Assembly (NCBI GenBank): GCA_934565855.1
Contig: CAKTIO010000004.1
Span: 1 to 64,000 of the forward strand
Source: an uncultured Dysosmobacter sp.
GTDB taxonomy: Bacteria; Bacillota; Clostridia; Oscillospirales; Oscillospiraceae
DNA: 64,000 bases
Reading direction: 5' to 3'
Shown: piece by piece, positions 26,047-34,383 of the stretch
Position numbering within the stretch: position 1 is the first letter of the stretch
Layout of the letters: each line of letters begins with the position of its first letter
Translations under genes and position numbers: made by a program
Notes under the pieces: generated by a model
The model's database searches: none
What the model saw: the letters and a program-made list of their open reading frames with translations, nothing else
What the model was told of the DNA's origin: nothing

Positions 26047-26601
26047 TCAGGCGACCTCGTTCACCAGAGCCAGCATCTCCTCGCTGGAAATACCGGAAAT
26101 AGTGCCGCTGTCATCATAGGCTCCGATGGAGTAATGATATCCGTTTTCCGCCCAGACTGCAAGAGAGACCCGGCCGCTGTTTCCCTTCAGCGTGACCGTG
26201 CGGTCCCCAACAGCAGAAGAGCTTTCCTGCTCATAGGTGTTGTAATCTCCGCTGGGGTCCATAGCTCCGTCGGTTTTGCGGATGCAGATCTCCTGTCCGT
26301 CGTCGTTTAGATACCGGACCTCCAGTGTTGCGTCCTCGCCGGTCAACGCCTGAATGAACCGCTGAGGATAGCCCTCTACGGTATCCGGAACCGACAGGGG
26401 AATGCCGGATGCCTGCACGGCTTCAGCAAGGTCGGTGTATTCTGTCCAGGGATTGGGAATCTGGGTGGTGCTGCCGGAATCCTCAGACACCGCAGAAGAG
26501 CTGGACTGGCTGGAAGCTGCGGGCTTTTCGCTGCCGCAGGCGGCAAGGGACAGCGCCATCACGGCGCTCATGGTCAGGGCAATCAGCTGCTTTTTGTTCA
26601 T
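26047..26601 (-). CDS. Lipoprotein with anti-sigma-like C-terminal domain
   Basis: The 184-residue product begins with a signal peptide and lipobox (LSLAAC, cysteine about residue 22), then a Ser-rich linker. The remaining 130 residues contain SGDYNTYEQ, VTLKGNSGRVSLAVWAENGYHYSI and a C-terminal EEMLALV. The order and wording closely follow the extracytoplasmic part of the anti-sigma protein (SGDYNSYSN, VTLKGNENGYVLAVWTDGTYAYSL). The two probably share a fold and a ligand or signal. It is encoded just upstream of the sigma gene on the same strand, with a gap of about 160 bases before the ATG-start version of that gene. Confidence 0.8.
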   Translation of the reverse strand: MNKKQLIALTMSAVMALSLAACGSEKPAASSQSSSSAVSEDSGSTTQIPNPWTEYTDLAEAVQASGIPLSVPDTVEGYPQRFIQALTGEDATLEVRYLNDDGQEICIRKTDGAMDPSGDYNTYEQESSSAVGDRTVTLKGNSGRVSLAVWAENGYHYSIGAYDDSGTISGISSEEMLALVNEVA

Positions 26602-26781
26602 GGGAAATGATCCTTTCCGATTTCAAATGATTTCAGAACAGTGGTTCGGACCGTTCTGCCATAAATACAAACGGGAGGGAGAAAAGGTTGCGGTTCGGAG
26701 TGATTTTTATCAAAATTTTTCCGTTCGGCTTTATTTTCTGAAAAGGATCTGCGCAGACGGTCCGCCGGGAGCATGACAGAA

Positions 26782-26807
26782 GGCAGGAACCGCTTCCGGT
26801 TCCTGCC
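26782..26807 (-). terminator. Possible terminator or stem-loop downstream of the 26.9-kb lipoprotein gene
   Basis: GGCAGGAACCG (26782-26792) pairs perfectly with 26797-26807 around a CTTC loop. On the minus strand it is followed by a short T-containing stretch (TTCTGTC), so termination is plausible but not strong. Confidence 0.55.
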
Positions 26808-26857
26808 CATTCTTATATGATATCCCAAATGAAAAATCGGAGAGGTGCCGCGGATGG

Positions 26858-27487
26858 TTACCGGACCTGGCAGCCGCCCCATTCCACCACGGTGAAACCG
26901 CTGCGTTCCGGCGCGGTAAGCGTCTGGGCGGGGACATCCACGGCACTGTCCAACGGTTTCCATGCCATGAATACCCGCAGCAGCGTATCCGGAGCGGGAT
27001 CAATGGACAGCTGTGCCGCCTGCGTGTAGGCGTCGGACTGGAAGGAGATGAGATTATAGGGATTCTCCTGCATCAGCGGCAGCCAGTAAACGATAAATTC
27101 ATTGGCTTCCCGACGGGTGAGACCGAGCTGATTCAGGGCATCCTCCAGAAAAGAGGCTGTATCGCTTCCGGCAACACACCAGCCCTCGGAAAAATCATAA
27201 TTTACATGGTCCGTACCTTCCCAATAGAGGTAATAATAGGCTTGCCCTGCCTGATCCGTTAATGTGCCGTCCGGATGGGCGGTAACGGTCCAGCCATCGT
27301 CATAGGATGGATATGTGCAGGTCAGCGTGCCGGCATAATCCAGCTTTACCGTGATCTCTGTTTCCTCCTCCGGGTAGAGGTAAATGACGGGCTTGGCTGA
27401 GGTCTGCTGGTGGCAGGCAGTCAGACAGCATATGCAAAGCAGCATTGTCAGGACCGTAAAAAACCGTTTGAAACTGGATGCTCTCAT
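26858..27487 (-). CDS. Lipoprotein of unknown function
   Basis: The 209-residue product has a signal peptide with lipobox CLTAC (cysteine near residue 25), then KPVIYLYPEEETEITVKLDY, a phrase I associate with hypothetical exported proteins of Firmicutes. The mature part is acidic and aromatic-rich with no catalytic motif I recognise. It is monocistronic on the minus strand, and the region 27,488-27,755 upstream holds no visible gene. Cell-surface localisation is well supported; the function is not. Confidence 0.75.
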   Translation of the reverse strand: MRASSFKRFFTVLTMLLCICCLTACHQQTSAKPVIYLYPEEETEITVKLDYAGTLTCTYPSYDDGWTVTAHPDGTLTDQAGQAYYYLYWEGTDHVNYDFSEGWCVAGSDTASFLEDALNQLGLTRREANEFIVYWLPLMQENPYNLISFQSDAYTQAAQLSIDPAPDTLLRVFMAWKPLDSAVDVPAQTLTAPERSGFTVVEWGGCQVR

Positions 27488-27755
27488 GGACTTCTCCTCC
27501 TTTGAATGGCTAAATCACGGGATATAGATTTAGACTGAAAAATCTGGAAAAGGTTCCCGTTTTTTGAAGAAAAACGCCGGGATATTTGCGGATCTTGGAG
27601 GAGTACGAAAGTGGGTCAGGACCCGCTCAGAATGGTGTCATTTTGGCGTCAGGCGTTCCTTTGGTGGATTTGTATTGGCGTTCAAACGGTGAAAACAGAT
27701 GGCTTTTCTGAAAAATCGTATATTTTGTGAACAAACTGATGTACTTTTATGAACA

Positions 27756-27797
27756 TTAGCACTCTCCTCTTGACAGTGCTAAAAATGGTGCTATGAT
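27756..27797 (+). promoter_or_regulatory. CIRCE operator overlapping the hsp20 promoter
   Basis: TTAGCACTC (27756-27764), a 9-base spacer and CAGTGCTAA (27774-27782) match the CIRCE consensus with one mismatch. The promoter is TTGACA (27770-27775) and TATGAT (27792-27797) with a 16-base spacer, so the operator covers the -35. Repression by HrcA and heat induction are expected from the known system. A leader of about 130 bases follows. Confidence 0.92.
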
Positions 27798-27931
27798 AAA
27801 GGCGAACAAAGAGAGAGGGATAAAAAGAGTCCCCTCGGAGTTCCTGAATTTTGTAATACAAAAGGTAACAGAGCGCCGCCCCATGCCGGATACTCCGGTA
27901 GGACAGCAGAGTTTGAATGGAGGAATGACTA

Positions 27932-28375
27932 ATGTTACCCAGCATTTTTGGTGAAAACCTGTTTGATGATTTCTTTAACGATCCGTTTGCCATGATGGTC
28001 CCCCAGGGTCGGGATCCCCTGTATGGCAAGCATGCCAAGAACCTGATGAAGACCGATGTGAGAGAAACTGAGGACTCCTATGAGTTGGATGTGGATCTGC
28101 CGGGCTTCAAGAAGGATGAAGTGAATCTGGAGCTGAAGGAGGGCTACCTGACCATCAGTGCCGCCAAGGGTCTGGATAAGAACGAGAGCGACAAGAAGGG
28201 CAAGTACATCCGTCAGGAACGCTACGCCGGCGCTTGCAGCCGCAGCTTCTATGTGGGCAAGAATGTGGAGCCGGATGAAGTCAGCGCCAAGTTTGAGGAC
28301 GGTATCCTTCAGATCTCCGTTCCCAAGGAGCCGAGAAAGCAGTTGCCCAAGAGTACCTCTGTGGCGATTCAGTAA
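27932..28375 (+). CDS. Hsp20/alpha-crystallin family small heat-shock protein
   Basis: The 147-residue protein has an N-terminal region rich in Phe and Asp (FGENLFDDFFNDPF), then the alpha-crystallin domain with YELDVDLPGFKKDEVNLELKEGYL, in two parts, and ends with the GILQISVP strand. It is an ATP-independent chaperone that holds unfolding proteins in the cytoplasm. TGGAGGAATGACTA precedes the ATG. It is monocistronic, controlled by a CIRCE site and closed by a strong terminator. Confidence 0.95.
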   Translation: MLPSIFGENLFDDFFNDPFAMMVPQGRDPLYGKHAKNLMKTDVRETEDSYELDVDLPGFKKDEVNLELKEGYLTISAAKGLDKNESDKKGKYIRQERYAGACSRSFYVGKNVEPDEVSAKFEDGILQISVPKEPRKQLPKSTSVAIQ

Positions 28376-28383
28376 AAAGTAAG

Positions 28384-28417
28384 AAAAAGGACCTCTCCAA
28401 CAGGAGAGGTCCTTTTT
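28384..28417. terminator. Bidirectional intrinsic terminator between hsp20 and proC
   Basis: Fifteen-base perfect arms 28384-28398 and 28403-28417 (core GGACCTCTCC) enclose an AACA loop and end in A5/T6 tracts. It serves the convergent hsp20 (+) and proC (-) genes. Confidence 0.93.
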
Positions 28418-28422
28418 TGCTG

Positions 28423-29226
28423 TTATTTACCCAGTCCGATGGTTTTTTCATAGGCGGCGATGACAGCGTTCATGGCGGCGGCACGGAAGCCCTGCGCTTC
28501 CAGCGTCCGGACACCCTGAATGGTGGTGCCGCCGGGAGAGCAGACCGCGTCCTTCATGTCGCCGGGGTGAATGCCGTTTTCCAGCATCAGCGCGGCGGAG
28601 CCCTTCATAGTCTGGGCGGCGTATGCCTGCGCCTTGGCGCGGGGCAGACCGCAGGCAACAGCGCCGTCCGCCAGTGCTTCCGCCATCACGGCAAAGAAGG
28701 CGGGACCGCAGCCGGACAGGGCGCTGGCGGCGTCACAAAGGTTTTCGGGGATCTCGTCCACCAGTCCGGCGGAGGACATCAGCGCCTGAAAGTCTGCCAG
28801 CTCTGCCGGAGTGGTGTCCAGACCGCAGAACTGGATCACGCCTGCGCCCACGGCGACCGGAGTGTTGGGCATGATCCGGATCACCGGATAGGCGCCGCCT
28901 GCCATATCCTGAATGACCTTGGCAGACAGTCCGGCAGCCATGGAGACGAGGACAAAGCGGTCTGTCCGGGCGCGGAGAGCGGGCGCGAGGTCCGCCAGCA
29001 GCGCAGCCATGAACTGCGGCTTGACGCCCAGAAAGATCAGCTGGCAATGCTCTGCGATAAAGGCGTTGGACTGGTACTGGCAGCCTAACTCCTCCGCCAG
29101 CCTCCGCGCCTTTTCCGGCGTGCGGTTGGCAAGATAAACCGGCGCGCCGTGCGCTTCCTTGACAGCGGCGCGTGCCAGTGCGCCGCCCATGTTTCCCGTT
29201 CCGATAAATCCGATGGATTGATACAT
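28423..29226 (-). CDS. proC: Pyrroline-5-carboxylate reductase
   Basis: The 267-residue enzyme has the N-terminal dinucleotide-binding fold IGFIGTGNMGGALA, the IRIMPNTPVAVGAG motif and the C-terminal signature PGGTTIQGVRTLE. It reduces pyrroline-5-carboxylate to proline in the cytoplasm. The start is placed at 29226 (MYQSIGF) because AGGGGTG lies just upstream and homologues begin here; the frame is open another 18 codons. It appears monocistronic. The region 29,227-29,579 is AT-rich with no gene I can support. Confidence 0.96.
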   Translation of the reverse strand: MYQSIGFIGTGNMGGALARAAVKEAHGAPVYLANRTPEKARRLAEELGCQYQSNAFIAEHCQLIFLGVKPQFMAALLADLAPALRARTDRFVLVSMAAGLSAKVIQDMAGGAYPVIRIMPNTPVAVGAGVIQFCGLDTTPAELADFQALMSSAGLVDEIPENLCDAASALSGCGPAFFAVMAEALADGAVACGLPRAKAQAYAAQTMKGSAALMLENGIHPGDMKDAVCSPGGTTIQGVRTLEAQGFRAAAMNAVIAAYEKTIGLGK

Positions 29227-29579
29227 GAAAACACCCCTCTGCATGGAATATTGAAATATTGAAGAAGTAAATGAATACAAAAACTAGCACGAACACAGCC
29301 GTACCGTTTTATGACTGCGGAGACAGGCTTCAAACGATATCTCCAGACGATGTGTTTAAAAATATATGCTGATACAATTTTACAACGCGGAACAGGGTAT
29401 TGCAATGACTGACCTTTTATTTTTAGTGTGCTATCATATTTCTGTAGATTTCAGGCGGAGCAAAGAAGATCGTTTTGCGGTTCGCTGATTGTTACAAATA
29501 GTTCATACAGAATGTTATAAACTGTGCTATTAATATTTCTATTATGAAGATTGTTTACAAAAGAATGGGGGAATGCAGA

Positions 29580-30251
29580 ATGAAAAGATATCATGCTTTA
29601 CTGTTGTTTTTTGCATTAATTATAATATCTGCATTGATTTTTTATTGCCAATATAAATTTGAAACTCCAAATTCTGGTTATCCAGAGTATGACCAGCTAA
29701 TATTATCGGTAAAAAAATCCAGAAAATCTGGTGAACTTCCATCCGGGGTGAGCACAGACTTGATTCGTGAAAATCCTGGATGGGTCTTGAAAGATATTGA
29801 TAATAATGGGCAGGTTGAGTTAATCTTTGGGAGAAACTCAAACAAAGAAAATTATGTTTATAATATTTATACATTACTCAACGATGAAGTCGTTCAGGTA
29901 GCAGAAGGCTGGAATAGAAATATTTATATGCTTTGTGCAGATGGGACAATTGCAAATTATTGGTCCGGCAGTTCCTCAGAATATGGAAGTAATTATTATC
30001 AATATAAGGATTGTGAATTGCAGCTTGTAGAATCTTTAGCTTTTTTAGATTGGTCTACTCCGAATCATGAATATACGCAATGGTATTATTCCGACCAATT
30101 CTCTTCACAATCTCTCCTAATTCCAAATCAAAGCGGCACATATTTTGATTTAAACCCTCAATTTACTCCCATTAGTCATGAAGCAGCTGAAGCAATTATG
30201 GAAAATAGAACTTGTGATTTGCTTGATTTTACACCTTTTTTTCATTTCTAA
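29580..30251 (+). CDS. Small exported or membrane-anchored protein of unknown function
   Basis: The 223-residue product starts with a basic, hydrophobic signal-anchor (MKRYHALLLFFALIIISALI), after which the protein is acidic and rich in Tyr and Ser. GWVLKDIDNNGQVELIFG resembles the DxDxNG-like loop seen in proteins with EF-hand-like calcium or repeat segments. The ATG at 29580 is preferred over 29544 because GGGGG lies about 8 bases upstream and the signal sequence then begins at once. It is more AT-rich than its neighbours, which suggests later acquisition. I do not recognise a family with certainty. Confidence 0.65.
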   Translation: MKRYHALLLFFALIIISALIFYCQYKFETPNSGYPEYDQLILSVKKSRKSGELPSGVSTDLIRENPGWVLKDIDNNGQVELIFGRNSNKENYVYNIYTLLNDEVVQVAEGWNRNIYMLCADGTIANYWSGSSSEYGSNYYQYKDCELQLVESLAFLDWSTPNHEYTQWYYSDQFSSQSLLIPNQSGTYFDLNPQFTPISHEAAEAIMENRTCDLLDFTPFFHF

Positions 30252-30513
30252 AAGAGTTGACAAAACTGAAGTTGATAACGATGGAATCATTATTTTCGTT
30301 TATATACAACATTTCCAGATTCAACGTTGATAAATAGCAATACAAACGTCAGGATAAGTGTATCTTTTTGCATTTGTTATTGCCTATAGAATTCGGGAAC
30401 TGTTTCATTTTAGACGGTTTGATGTGAATGTGATTTCTAATATACTGCAACCGGATTTGTGGCTGCTGTTTTGCTGGACCGTATTGTCTGGAGAATCAAG
30501 GCGAGAGAGTAAG

Positions 30514-30549
30514 AAAAACACCGCATTTCAAACGAAATACGGTGTTTTT
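30514..30549. terminator. Intrinsic terminator in the gap left of the conjugative element
   Basis: Sixteen-base arms 30514-30529 and 30534-30549 pair with one mismatch around AAAC, with A5 and T5 flanks. The wider gap 30,252-30,855 has no supported gene. Confidence 0.8.
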
Positions 30550-30648
30550 ATGGTGCGAGTGGTGATACAGAACTTTTTGAAAAAGCCAGTAATATCAACG
30601 GTTTTCAAGGCGGACGAGTAGCAAATAACTTGTATATATCCCCTTTTC

Positions 30649-30680
30649 GGGCGACTGTTTTTCAGACAGCCGCCCTTTTT
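30649..30680 (+). terminator. Hairpin with T-run near the element's left end
   Basis: GGGCG-A-CTGT (30649-30658) pairs with ACAG-C-CGCCC (30666-30675), followed by TTTTT. It lies about 170 bases before the first gene of the conjugative element and may insulate it from upstream transcription. Confidence 0.7.
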
Positions 30681-30855
30681 CTATACCTAAATTCAAGTGT
30701 TGTGATTAGGGTGGAAAATCTGCGTTTTCTTTCGCTGTGGCTTGCGTTCTGAACAGGGCGCGGGTGTTTTCCCATGTGGGAGGCAGCGGAAGCGTGCAGA
30801 CGGACAAACCGCCCAAAATCAACACTTTTCATTTTCACAGGAAGGAGGTGCGAAA

Positions 30856-31734
30856 ATGGCTGTATTCCGTATCGAAAAGACCAGAGATTACACGGTCATG
30901 TCAAACTATCATCTGCGGGATATGTCGCTGTCGCTGAAAGCGAAGGGACTTCTATCCCTCATGCTGTCCCTGCCGGAAAACTGGGACTACACCATGAAGG
31001 GCCTTGCCCGTATCTGCAAGGACGGCATTGACAGCATCAGCGGCGGCATCCGGGAGCTGGAGGCTCACGGCTACCTGATCCGTGCGCGTGTCCGTGGCGC
31101 AAACGGTCAGCTCGGCTCAATCGAGTACACCATTCTGGAACAGCCTAAAGCGCCATCACCTACACAGGAAAAACCTATACGGGAAAATCCCGTACAGGCA
31201 AATCCAATATTGGACGCTCCAATTCAGGAGAACCCCGCCCAATTAAATAAAGAAGAATCAAGTAACTATCCATCAAAGACTGATCTATCAATTACGCAAG
31301 AATCAAGTCCTATCCTATCAAGTCCCCCAGCCCCTAGGGAGCGGACAGGACAGGATGGGATGCGAAAGCGAGAAAGCTATCGGGCATTGATTTTGGAGAA
31401 CATCGAATATGACGTTCTCTCGCAGAACGCCCAGCTTGACAAAGACCGGCTGGATGAACTGGTGGAGCTCATGGTGGATACCGTCTGTTCCAACCGGGAG
31501 ATGATCCGTGTTGCCGGGGACGATTACCCGGCCGAGGTCGTCCGGTCACGGTTCCTGAAGCTGAACGCCTCGCACATCGAGTATGTCCTTGACCGGATGC
31601 GGGAAAACACCACCTATGTCCGAAATATCAAGAAATATCTGCTGGCGGCGCTGTATAACGCCCCGGTCACGATGGACAGCTATTACACATCCCTTGTCAG
31701 CCATGACCTGTACGGCAGCGGAGATCGGAGGTGA
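30856..31734 (+). CDS. Replication initiator-like helix-turn-helix protein of the conjugative element
   Basis: The 292-residue product begins FRIEKTRDYTVMSNYHLRD and LSLKAKGLLSLMLSLPENW, the N-terminal winged-helix pattern of RepA_N/phage-replication-like proteins standard as the first gene of Tn1549-like elements. Residues about 95-175 form a low-complexity Pro/Glu/Asn linker, and the C-terminal 110 residues are helical. It probably acts in element replication or its control after excision. A full GAAGGAGGTG ribosome binding site precedes the ATG. Its stop overlaps the next gene's possible GTG start. Confidence 0.82.
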   Translation: MAVFRIEKTRDYTVMSNYHLRDMSLSLKAKGLLSLMLSLPENWDYTMKGLARICKDGIDSISGGIRELEAHGYLIRARVRGANGQLGSIEYTILEQPKAPSPTQEKPIRENPVQANPILDAPIQENPAQLNKEESSNYPSKTDLSITQESSPILSSPPAPRERTGQDGMRKRESYRALILENIEYDVLSQNAQLDKDRLDELVELMVDTVCSNREMIRVAGDDYPAEVVRSRFLKLNASHIEYVLDRMRENTTYVRNIKKYLLAALYNAPVTMDSYYTSLVSHDLYGSGDRR

Positions 31735-31739
31735 ACGCC

Positions 31740-32231
31740 TTGCAGGAAGAAATCACGCAGAAAACCCTTGCGCTTTGTGTGGAGACCAGTAAAATGACCG
31801 CCCAGCTCTTGCAGCAGGCCATGAAGAAGGTGCTGGCGGATATGGAGAAGCACAAGAAAAATCCGCAGCTCCGGCACGGCAAGCAGACGCTCCGGCAGCT
31901 TATGAAGCACAACACCGGCGTTTCCAACATCGAGATCACGGATCAGAATATCCGGGCCTTTTCTTCCACGGCGAAGAAGTACGGCCTGGATTTTGCTTTG
32001 AAGAAGGACACCTCCGGCGAGCATACCCGTTACCTGGTGTTCTTCAAGGGCCGGGACGCCGATGTGATCACGGCGGCCTTCCGGGAGTTTTCCGCTAAAA
32101 ACCTGAGCCGCGAGAAAGCCCCTTCTATTCGCCGCAAGCTGGAAAAGGCGCAGGAGCAGTCCAAAACGCAGCACAAGGAGCAGGAGCGCGGCGAAAAGGT
32201 CAAGACCAGAGAACGGAGCGTGGAACGATGA
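31740..32231 (+). CDS. PcfB family conjugation accessory protein
   Basis: The 163-residue product matches the PcfB/DUF3801 pattern: QEEITQKTLALCVETSKMTAQ, then GKQTLRQLMKHNTGVSNIEI, and a basic Lys/Glu/Gln-rich tail. PcfB of pCF10 binds the relaxase complex and delivers it to the coupling protein. The TTG at 31740 is preferred because GGAGG lies 8 bases upstream and family members begin at this QEE; a GTG at 31731 is also in frame. It overlaps the start of the coupling protein gene, its expected partner. Confidence 0.82.
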   Translation: MQEEITQKTLALCVETSKMTAQLLQQAMKKVLADMEKHKKNPQLRHGKQTLRQLMKHNTGVSNIEITDQNIRAFSSTAKKYGLDFALKKDTSGEHTRYLVFFKGRDADVITAAFREFSAKNLSREKAPSIRRKLEKAQEQSKTQHKEQERGEKVKTRERSVER

Positions 32232-34096
32232 AGGATAAGCTCAGGAAATATCTTCTTCCGAACCTGCCGTACCTGTTCTTTGTGTATCTCTTTGATAAGC
32301 TCTGCCAGGCGGTGCGGTTGGTGCCGGGGCTTGACGCCTCGGAAAAGCTGCTGCATATCGGGCAGGGCTTTCAGACGGCCTTTGCCAGCTCCGCGCCCAG
32401 CTTTCATGCGCTGGATATCTGCGTCGGCATCCTCGGCGCGGTTCTCGTCCGGCTGGCTGTGTATGTCAAGGGCAAGAACGCGAAGAAGTACCGCAAGGGC
32501 ATCGAATACGGCTCTGCCCGCTGGGGAACGGCGGCGGATATCGCTCCCTACATAGACCCCGTTCCCGATTGGAACATCCCTCTGACCCGGACAGAAAGCC
32601 TCACCATGACCAGCCGGCCGAAGCAGCCAAAGTATGCGAGAAACAAAAATATTCTCGTCATCGGCGGCTCCGGCAGCGGCAAGACGCGGTTCTTTGTCAA
32701 ACCGTCTATCATGCAGATGCACAGTTCCTATGTCATCACCGATCCGAAAGGGCAGCTTTTGACGGAAACAGGGAAAATGCTCCTGCACGGCGCGCCGAAG
32801 CTGGATGAGAACGGAAAGCCGGTGCGGGACGGTCACGGCAAGGTCATCTATGAGCCATACCGTATCAAGGTCCTGAACACCATCAACTTTTCCAAGAGCA
32901 TGAAGTATAACCCGCTGGCCTATGTGCGCTCCGAGAAGGATATCCTGAAATTGGTCAATGTCATCATTGCCAACACGAAGGGCGATGGCGAAAAATCCTC
33001 CGAAGATTTTTGGGTCAAAGCCGAGCGCCTGTTATACTGCGCCCTGATCGGCTACATCTGGTATGAGGCAGAGCCGGAGGAACGGAACTTCATCACGCTT
33101 CTGGACCTGCTGAACGCCTGCGAAGCCAGAGAGGACGACGAGACCTATAAAAGTCCCGTGGATATCCTTTTCGACGATCTGGCGAAAAAGCAGCCGGATC
33201 ACTTCGCCGTCAAGCAATATGTCAAATTCAAAATGGCGGCAGGCAAAACCCTCAAAAGCATTTTGGTGAGCTGCGGCGCCCGCCTCGCCCCCTTCGATAT
33301 CAAAGAGCTGCGGGACATTATGACGGAGGATGAATTGGAGCTGGACACGATGGGCGACCGGAAAACGGCGCTGTTCCTCATTATGAGCGATACGGATACC
33401 ACCTTCAATTTCGTCATTGCCATGCTGCAAAGCCAGCTTTTCAACCTGCTCTGCGACAAGGCGGACGATTTCTATAACGGGCGGCTGCCTGTTCATGTGC
33501 GGTGTCTTTTAGATGAATTTGCCAACGTCGGCCAGATACCCAACTTTGATAAGTTGATTGCCACCATCCGAAGCCGTGAGATATCGGCTTCTATTATTTT
33601 GCAGTCGCAAAGCCAGCTAAAGACCATTTACAAGGACGCGGCAGATACCATCGTCGGCAACTGCGACAGCACCTTGTTTTTGGGAGGCAAGGAGAAAGGG
33701 ACGTTAAAAGAGATTTCGGAGCTGCTGGGCAAGGAGACCATCGACAGCCTGAGCCAGTCCGAAAATCGCGGCGCGCAGACTTCTCACGGCCTCAGTTATC
33801 AGAAATTAGGAAAGGAGTTGATGACCCAGGACGAAATTGCAGTCATGGACGGCGGCAAGTGTATTTTGCAGCTTCGAGGGGTGCGCCCGTTTTTCAGCGA
33901 CAAGTTTGATATCACGAAGCATCCCCGCTACCAATACCTGTCCGACGCCGACAAGAAGAACGTCTTTGACGTAGAACGGTACATGAAACGCAGACCGGCC
34001 ATTGTGAAGCCGGACGAGCCTTTCGATATGTACGAATTGAACGCATCCAATCTGGAACCCGACAACAACAATTCTACAAAACGAAAGGAAAAATGA
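32228..34096 (+). CDS. Type IV coupling protein (TraG/VirD4 family)
   Basis: The 622-residue ATPase has N-terminal membrane segments (about residues 8-30 and 65-85), Walker A VIGGSGSGKTRFFVKPS near residue 145, Walker B RCLLDEFANVGQIP near residue 425, and the ILQSQSQLKTIYKD stretch typical of the family. It links the relaxase-DNA complex to the mating channel and pumps DNA. ATGA overlap with PcfB indicates coupling. A hydrophilic Asn/Glu-rich tail ends the protein. Confidence 0.95.
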   Translation: MKDKLRKYLLPNLPYLFFVYLFDKLCQAVRLVPGLDASEKLLHIGQGFQTAFASSAPSFHALDICVGILGAVLVRLAVYVKGKNAKKYRKGIEYGSARWGTAADIAPYIDPVPDWNIPLTRTESLTMTSRPKQPKYARNKNILVIGGSGSGKTRFFVKPSIMQMHSSYVITDPKGQLLTETGKMLLHGAPKLDENGKPVRDGHGKVIYEPYRIKVLNTINFSKSMKYNPLAYVRSEKDILKLVNVIIANTKGDGEKSSEDFWVKAERLLYCALIGYIWYEAEPEERNFITLLDLLNACEAREDDETYKSPVDILFDDLAKKQPDHFAVKQYVKFKMAAGKTLKSILVSCGARLAPFDIKELRDIMTEDELELDTMGDRKTALFLIMSDTDTTFNFVIAMLQSQLFNLLCDKADDFYNGRLPVHVRCLLDEFANVGQIPNFDKLIATIRSREISASIILQSQSQLKTIYKDAADTIVGNCDSTLFLGGKEKGTLKEISELLGKETIDSLSQSENRGAQTSHGLSYQKLGKELMTQDEIAVMDGGKCILQLRGVRPFFSDKFDITKHPRYQYLSDADKKNVFDVERYMKRRPAIVKPDEPFDMYELNASNLEPDNNNSTKRKEK

Positions 34097-34099
34097 TTT

Positions 34100-34315
34100 A
34101 TGGATTTCTTCAACAGTGCTATTGACGTATTGCAGACTCTCGTGATCGCCCTGGGCGGCGGCCTGTGCGTGTGGGGCGGCATCAACCTTCTGGAAGGTTA
34201 CGGCCAGGACAACCCTGCGGCCAAAAGCCAGGGGGTCAAGCAGCTCGTCGCGGGCGGCGGCGTGGCGCTGATCGGCGTGACCCTGATCCCTCTGCTGTCC
34301 GGTCTGCTGGGCTGA
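34100..34315 (+). CDS. Maff2 family small membrane protein
   Basis: This 71-residue protein has two hydrophobic helices separated by a glycine/charged loop (LLEGYGQDNPAAKSQG). Its sequence is that of the Maff2 family found between traG and the virB6-like gene in Tn1549-type elements. Size, two helices and locus position suggest the VirB2 pilin-like role in the mating channel; this is inference. It is followed by a strong GC stem-loop. Confidence 0.88.
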   Translation: MDFFNSAIDVLQTLVIALGGGLCVWGGINLLEGYGQDNPAAKSQGVKQLVAGGGVALIGVTLIPLLSGLLG

Positions 34316-34334
34316 GTCCTATCAAAATCTCAGG

Positions 34335-34364
34335 GGCGGCTCCCGTTTCACGGCGGGAGCCGCC
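34335..34364 (+). other. Intercistronic GC-rich stem-loop
   Basis: GGCGGCTCCCG (34335-34345) pairs perfectly with 34354-34364 around an 8-base loop. No T-run follows and the next gene starts 20 bases later, so it looks like an RNA processing or stabilising hairpin rather than a terminator. Confidence 0.7.
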
Positions 34365-34383
34365 TCCAAGGAGGTGATCTCCC

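Noticed and set aside
30358..30621. 87-codon plus-strand ORF in the gap left of the element
   Set aside because: It runs through a clear terminator hairpin at 30514-30549, has no ribosome binding site and no recognisable sequence.
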